A stretch of DNA of 9,369 nt from the NCBI GenBank assembly GCA_023457135.1, contig JAEWMO010000137.1, positions 1 to 9,369 of the forward strand, given 5' to 3'. How positions within the stretch are numbered: the stretch's first letter is position 1; each line of letters starts with the position of its first letter. Positions 5,591-9,369 of this stretch are shown here, one piece after another. The translations under genes and the position numbers were made by a program. The notes below the pieces were generated by a model. The model was not told where the DNA came from, ran no database searches, and saw only the letters and a program-made list of their open reading frames with translations. This DNA is from Methanobacteriota archaeon. GTDB lineage: Archaea; Halobacteriota; Methanomicrobia; Methanomicrobiales; Methanoculleaceae.

Positions 5591-6745
5591 ATGCGCATCC
5601 TGGTGCTGGACACCATCCACGGCGGGGCGGAGCTCGCCGCGGCACTCCGGGATGCCGGCCACGAGGCAGACGAGGTGGACGTCTACCGCGGGAAGACCGG
5701 CATCCCCCTCGAGGAGGCACTCGTCCGCACCTACGATCTCGTCACCGCCCCGGTCCACCTCGACCCGGACCACCCGCTTCTTGCGGAGCACGGGCCCGCA
5801 ATCTCCCACCACGAGATGGTGCAGCGGGTCCTCGGCGACCGGCTGCCGCATCCCTTCATCGAGATCACCGGGGCACGGGGGAAGACCACCACCGCCCACG
5901 CCCTCGCCTCACTCCTCCCGGGACCGGGGATCCTGCACACCTCAACCGGGACATACCGCTACCCGGGGCGGGAGCGGCTCTGGAGGCGGAGCATCACGCC
6001 CGCCTCGCTGATCCCGGCAGTCCGCGAAGCCGAACGGATCGGGGGCTGGCTGGTCGCCGAAGAGTCGCTCGGCGTCTCCGGCGCCGGGGACGTGGCGGTC
6101 CTGACGTCGCCCGACGACTACCCGGTCGCGGCGGGGAAGAAGAGCGCGATCGCCGAGAAGTGCCGGCTGATCGCCCGGGCGCCGAAGGCCGTCCTCCCGC
6201 CGGGGATCGATCTATTGGGAGGCGTCAGGGCCGATTCGATCGTCTCGTTTGCGGGAGAGGTCTGCCGGTACTCGGGCTCCGGGGTTGCCGGCACCTTCGC
6301 AAACCCGCTCGCAACCCTTGCGGGCTACCGGACGCCCCTCGCCCTCGCGGCCGCTACCGCCTGCGTCCTCGGGATCGATCCTACCCCGCTCGCGGGATTC
6401 GCCGCCCTGCCCGGCCGGATGGCGGCACGGTGGGAAGGGGATCTGCTGGTCGTCGACAACGCAAACAGCGGGACGAACATGGCGACCACCGTTGAAGCCG
6501 CCCGCTACGCACGGGAACTCTCCGGCGGCGCCCCCCTGACGCTCGTCATCGGCGAGGAGGCCCGTGCGGTCTGCGAGGGGTTCTCGAAGGAGGATATCCG
6601 GCAGACGGTGGCTGCCGTCAGCCCGGCGGCGACTGTCTACGTCGGGGAGGGGCATACTGCGGCGACACTTGAGACGGGGCTCGCCGTCGCCCGGAGCATC
6701 GCCCCGGCGGGCGCGATCGTCCTCGCAGTCAAGACGTGGAGATAA
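5591..6745 (+). CDS. cfbE: Coenzyme F430 synthetase CfbE (Mur-ligase-like)
   Basis: CfbE catalyses the last step of F430 synthesis, ATP-dependent activation of a propionate side chain of the seco-F430 acid and closure of the carbocyclic ring. The 384-residue product is a Mur-ligase homologue: a short N-terminal domain (about 1-85), the ATP loop GARGKTTT (94-101), the EES segment with Glu158 and Glu159, likely for magnesium, then LPGRMAARWEG (273-283) and VVDNANSGTN (287-296), as in Mur ligase central and C-terminal domains. The usual peptidoglycan substrate is absent in methanogens, and position within the cfb cluster settles the assignment. ATG 5591 lies 5 bases after cfbA with only a weak purine stretch (GAAGAG) upstream. 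Its last codons contain the GGAG ribosome binding site for cfbD. Confidence 0.93.
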   Translation: MRILVLDTIHGGAELAAALRDAGHEADEVDVYRGKTGIPLEEALVRTYDLVTAPVHLDPDHPLLAEHGPAISHHEMVQRVLGDRLPHPFIEITGARGKTTTAHALASLLPGPGILHTSTGTYRYPGRERLWRRSITPASLIPAVREAERIGGWLVAEESLGVSGAGDVAVLTSPDDYPVAAGKKSAIAEKCRLIARAPKAVLPPGIDLLGGVRADSIVSFAGEVCRYSGSGVAGTFANPLATLAGYRTPLALAAATACVLGIDPTPLAGFAALPGRMAARWEGDLLVVDNANSGTNMATTVEAARYARELSGGAPLTLVIGEEARAVCEGFSKEDIRQTVAAVSPAATVYVGEGHTAATLETGLAVARSIAPAGAIVLAVKTWR

Positions 6746-6747
6746 TC

Positions 6748-7812
6748 ATGGACTACATTCAACCAAGACCGAGTTCAATCGTCGCGGCGCTCTATACCGC
6801 CCGCGACCTGGGGGTGGACGTGGCGATCCTCCACGGCCCGTCGGGCTGCTCGTTCAAGCACGCCCGCCTCCTCGAGGAGGACGGCATGCGGGTGCTGACG
6901 ACGTCACTCGCCGACAACGAGTTCATCTTCGGCGGGCACGACCCCCTGATGCGGGTCCTCCGCTACGCGGAGGAGACCTTCTCGCCCCGGCGGATGGCGG
7001 TCGTCGGGACGTGTGTCTCGATGATCATCGGGGAAGACCTCCAGTCGGCGATCCACGACGCGGGGATAGCGACGCCCGCGATCGCCGTTGACATCCACGC
7101 CGGGTTCCGCGAGAACATCGACGGGGTGCTCGCGACGCTCGAGCCCGCCGCGGCCGCGGGCTGGATCGGCGCCGACGAACTGGAGCGGCAGCGCTACCTC
7201 CTCAAACAGGCAAACGAGGTGGAGCGACTCCGCGGAGCGGCCTCCCGGACCTACATCGAGCCCTCCCGCGGCGACCTCAAGCACGTCGCGGCGGAGCGGC
7301 TCGTGGAACTCGCCGACTCCGGCGCGACCGGGGTTGCAATCATGAACGCAAAGAAGGAGACCGCCTACATGTTCGCCGACGAGCTCGTCGCCCTCCACGA
7401 CGTCTGCCCGGACGCCGCAATCACCTACATCGCGAACCTCGAAGACCGGGGGCTCCCGAAGGTGCGGGACGACGCCGAACGGATCCTCACCGGGATGCAG
7501 GGGCGCGGGGTCGACCCCGTCCTCGTCGGGGCGCTCGACGAGTACGGCGCAAACGGGACCGTCCTCGGCGAGCGGCTTCAGGACCTCGCCCCCGACTTCG
7601 CCCTGATGGTCGGAGTGCCGCACGCCGTCCCGCCGGAGTATACAGAAGGCATCGAGGTCTTCTCGATCACGAACGGCCCGCGGCAGGTGGAGCCGCTCCA
7701 CGAGATGGGCCACCGGCACGTCATGGTCGAGATCGACCTGCACCCCAAGACCCTCGGCGTCCGCGAGATCGTCGCAAGCGAGTTCGGGGAAGTCCTCCGG
7801 AGCATGCGATGA
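6748..7812 (+). CDS. cfbD: Ni-sirohydrochlorin a,c-diamide reductive cyclase, catalytic subunit CfbD (NifD-like)
   Basis: CfbD is the nitrogenase-like catalytic subunit that, with the NifH-like reductase CfbC and ATP, performs the six-electron reduction and lactam-ring formation converting Ni-sirohydrochlorin a,c-diamide to seco-F430 acid. The 354-residue product has NifD-family cysteines in GPSGCSF (Cys34) and VGTCVSM (Cys89), candidate ligands of the [4Fe-4S] cluster; a third cysteine follows near 219. ATG 6748 is chosen because GGAG sits 6 bases upstream and the family begins near this MDYIQPRPSS motif. The frame also opens at GTG 6736, but that lies inside cfbE and has no better site. It starts 2 bases after the cfbE stop and overlaps cfbB by 4 bases. 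Its partner gene cfbC is not in the window. Confidence 0.93.
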   Translation: MDYIQPRPSSIVAALYTARDLGVDVAILHGPSGCSFKHARLLEEDGMRVLTTSLADNEFIFGGHDPLMRVLRYAEETFSPRRMAVVGTCVSMIIGEDLQSAIHDAGIATPAIAVDIHAGFRENIDGVLATLEPAAAAGWIGADELERQRYLLKQANEVERLRGAASRTYIEPSRGDLKHVAAERLVELADSGATGVAIMNAKKETAYMFADELVALHDVCPDAAITYIANLEDRGLPKVRDDAERILTGMQGRGVDPVLVGALDEYGANGTVLGERLQDLAPDFALMVGVPHAVPPEYTEGIEVFSITNGPRQVEPLHEMGHRHVMVEIDLHPKTLGVREIVASEFGEVLRSMR

Positions 7813-9176
7813 AGTCCTTCCTCGTCGCCGGCGACCGATCCGGGAGCGGGAAGACGAGCATCACCCTCGCCCTCTCGGCCCTCCTCTCGGCGTCACGGAC
7901 CGTCCAGACCTTCAAGGTCGGTATGGACTACATCGACCCCTCCTACCTTGCGGGGGTGACGGGCCGGCCGTGCCGGAACCTGGACGGCTACGTGATGAGC
8001 CCGGCCGAGGTCCGGGAGGTCTATGCCCACGGGTGCCGGGGCGCGGACGTCGCCGTCGTCGAGGGAGTCCGGGGGCTCTTTGAGGGCGCGGAGGCCCTCA
8101 CCGATCTCGGGAGCACGGCCGCGATCGCAAAGCAGCTCGACCTGCCGGTCGTTTTAGTCATCAACGCCCGGAGCATCACCCGGAGCGCGGCGGCGATCGT
8201 GAAGGGTTTTCTGGCCTTCGACCCGGACGTCGATATCCGCGGGGTGATCCTGAACAACGTCACCGGGACACGCCACCAGGAGAAAGCCGTCCGGGCGATC
8301 GAGCACTACTGCGGGATCCCCGTCGTCGGCGCCATTCCCCGGACGGCGGAGATGGAACTTGCGATGCGCCACCTGGGCCTCGTCCCCTACCGGGAGGGGC
8401 AGGGGCACGGGGAGTTCCTGGAACGGATCGAGGTCGTGAAGCGGATGATCGGAGAGCACGTCGACCTCGATGCCCTGCTCTCACTTGCCAAAGAGGCCGA
8501 GCCGCCGGCGGAGGAGGATACCATATATGCGGCGGTCGAGCCGGACGTCCGGATCGGCGTCGCGCTCGACGAGGCCTTCAACTTCTACTACGCCGACCTC
8601 TTCGACGTCCTCGCGTCCTGCGGCGCAAAGGTCGTCCCGTTCTCCCCGATCCACGACCGGCTGCCGGAGGCCGACGGCTACATCCTCGGCGGCGGCTACC
8701 CGGAGCTCTTCGGGCCGGAACTCGAGGCGAACACTGCGATGCGGGAGGGGCTCTTTGAGGCCTCACGGAACGGCACCCCCGTCTACGCGGAGTGCGGGGG
8801 GCTGATCTACCTCACGGAGCGGATGGTGCTTGCCCGTGGGTTCATGGACGCGGAGGAAGAGAGATCCTATAACCTCGCCGGGGTCTTTGCGGGGGAGACC
8901 CGGATGCCGACCAGAAGGATGCTCGGCTATGTCGTCGGGACGAGCGCGGCGGGAAGCCCCGTGGGCGAGGCGGCGTTCAGGGGGCACGAGTTCCACTACA
9001 GCAGCGTCGACCTTGCGCCCGGGACCCGGTTCGCCTACCGGCTGAGCCGGGGGAGCGGGATCCGGGGGGGATACGACGGTGCGGTCCGGGAGAGGACGCT
9101 CGGGAGCTACACGCACCTCCACCCGGTGACGAGCAGAGGGATGCTCGCCCACTTTGTGGGCTGCTGCCGGGGCTGA
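7809..9176 (+). CDS. cfbB: Ni-sirohydrochlorin a,c-diamide synthase CfbB
   Basis: CfbB amidates the a and c acetate side chains of Ni-sirohydrochlorin using ATP and glutamine, the step between CfbA and CfbCD. The 455-residue product has the two CobB/CbiA domains. The N-terminal ATP-binding domain shows the P-loop GDRSGSGKTS (8-17), KVGMDYIDPSYL (36-47) and VEGVRGLFEG (84-93). The C-terminal class I glutamine amidotransferase domain shows YILGGGYPEL (291-300), the nucleophile Cys329 in YAECGGLIYL, RGHEFHYS (391-398) and the catalytic histidine region SYTHLHP (433-439). Homologues in other archaea make cobyrinate a,c-diamide; the F430 operon context favours the nickel substrate, though dual use cannot be excluded. 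ATG 7809 overlaps the cfbD stop as ATGA, with GGAG 6 bases upstream. It ends the operon. Confidence 0.92.
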   Translation: MKSFLVAGDRSGSGKTSITLALSALLSASRTVQTFKVGMDYIDPSYLAGVTGRPCRNLDGYVMSPAEVREVYAHGCRGADVAVVEGVRGLFEGAEALTDLGSTAAIAKQLDLPVVLVINARSITRSAAAIVKGFLAFDPDVDIRGVILNNVTGTRHQEKAVRAIEHYCGIPVVGAIPRTAEMELAMRHLGLVPYREGQGHGEFLERIEVVKRMIGEHVDLDALLSLAKEAEPPAEEDTIYAAVEPDVRIGVALDEAFNFYYADLFDVLASCGAKVVPFSPIHDRLPEADGYILGGGYPELFGPELEANTAMREGLFEASRNGTPVYAECGGLIYLTERMVLARGFMDAEEERSYNLAGVFAGETRMPTRRMLGYVVGTSAAGSPVGEAAFRGHEFHYSSVDLAPGTRFAYRLSRGSGIRGGYDGAVRERTLGSYTHLHPVTSRGMLAHFVGCCRG

Positions 9177-9193
9177 GGGGCCACCGGCATTAC

Positions 9194-9198
9194 TTTTT
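9194..9198 (+). terminator. Possible oligo-T terminator after cfbB
   Basis: A run of five T residues lies 18 bases after the cfbB stop in otherwise GC-rich sequence, as expected for archaeal hairpin-independent termination. No clear hairpin precedes it. The short run keeps confidence low. Confidence 0.3.
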
Positions 9199-9263
9199 CC
9201 GGAACTCACGTAAGGGGAGGGGACGCTTCATGCCCCTCGCCGGCCGGCGGCAGCACGAAACGC

Positions 9264-9274
9264 AAAAGATACAA
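9264..9274 (+). promoter_or_regulatory. Possible TATA box for ilvE
   Basis: The sequence AAAAGATACAA is centred about 30 bases before ATG 9299. If used, the ilvE mRNA would be nearly leaderless, in line with the absence of a ribosome binding site just before that ATG. The match to the archaeal consensus is only fair. Confidence 0.35.
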
Positions 9275-9298
9275 GCACCTCGATACCACACTATTCCC

Positions 9299-9369
9299 AT
9301 GATAATTTACCTTGACGGCAGATACGTCCCGGAGGAGGAGGCGAAGGTCTCGGTCTTCGACCACGGGCT
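9299..9369 (+). CDS. ilvE: Branched-chain amino acid aminotransferase, N-terminal fragment
   Basis: Only the first 23 codons are in the window, reading MIIYLDGRYVPEEEAKVSVF and then DHG. This matches the conserved N-terminus of class IV pyridoxal-phosphate aminotransferases of the IlvE type, where VSVFDHGLLYGDG-like sequence follows. IlvE transfers amino groups between glutamate and the keto acids of valine, leucine and isoleucine. A related class IV enzyme (4-amino-4-deoxychorismate lyase or D-amino acid aminotransferase) cannot be excluded from so short a piece. The same frame is open upstream to an ATG at 9230, which has GGAGG 9 bases upstream; that would add 23 residues not typical of the family. 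ATG 9299 is preferred on homology. Confidence 0.75.
   Translation, partial: MIIYLDGRYVPEEEAKVSVFDHG

Noticed and set aside
6736..6747. GTG 6736 as the cfbD start
   Set aside because: It lies within the cfbE coding end, and ATG 6748 has the correctly spaced GGAG and matches the family N-terminus.
6904..7743. Minus-strand open frame of 279 codons inside cfbD
   Set aside because: Shadow of cfbD, whose NifD-like motifs are clear; the reverse translation has no motif.

Overview
The window looks like a methanogenic archaeon of the order Methanomicrobiales, most plausibly a Methanoculleus-like genome. The evidence is strongly GC-rich coding DNA, archaeal TATA-box promoters, four genes of coenzyme F430 synthesis (a cofactor found only in methanogens and their methane-oxidising relatives) and a methanogenesis marker 9 gene. 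The genus is an inference.

Left part (1-1985, minus strand): four tandem paralogous genes, each encoding one small FAS1 (fasciclin) domain of about 145 residues. The first runs off the left edge. None has a visible signal peptide, and each has its own TATA box, so this is an array of separately transcribed duplicates rather than an operon.

Middle part (2118-5101, minus strand): a compact four-gene operon with overlapping ends, read from the right. Its genes are a PD-(D/E)XK nuclease of the Holliday-junction-resolvase type, a methanogenesis marker 9 protein (dihydrouridine-synthase-like barrel plus a duplicated cysteine module), a CitG-like triphosphoribosyl-dephospho-CoA synthase family protein, and a DUF447 flavin-reductase-like protein that starts on GTG.

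Right part (5178-9176, plus strand): a divergent F430 operon in the order cfbA-cfbE-cfbD-cfbB. CfbA inserts nickel into sirohydrochlorin. CfbB amidates the a and c acetates. CfbD, with its reductase partner CfbC, reduces and cyclises the macrocycle. CfbE closes the final carbocyclic ring using ATP. The cfbC gene is not in the cluster, so the CfbD partner must be encoded elsewhere. The middle and right operons face away from one AT-rich element in a 76-base gap (5102-5177) that probably drives both.

Right edge (9299-9369): the first 23 codons of a branched-chain amino acid aminotransferase (ilvE).

No tRNA, rRNA, CRISPR array, insertion sequence or prophage signal was seen. No stretch longer than 300 bases lacks a gene; the longest gap is 1390-1547, which holds one promoter and nothing else recognisable.
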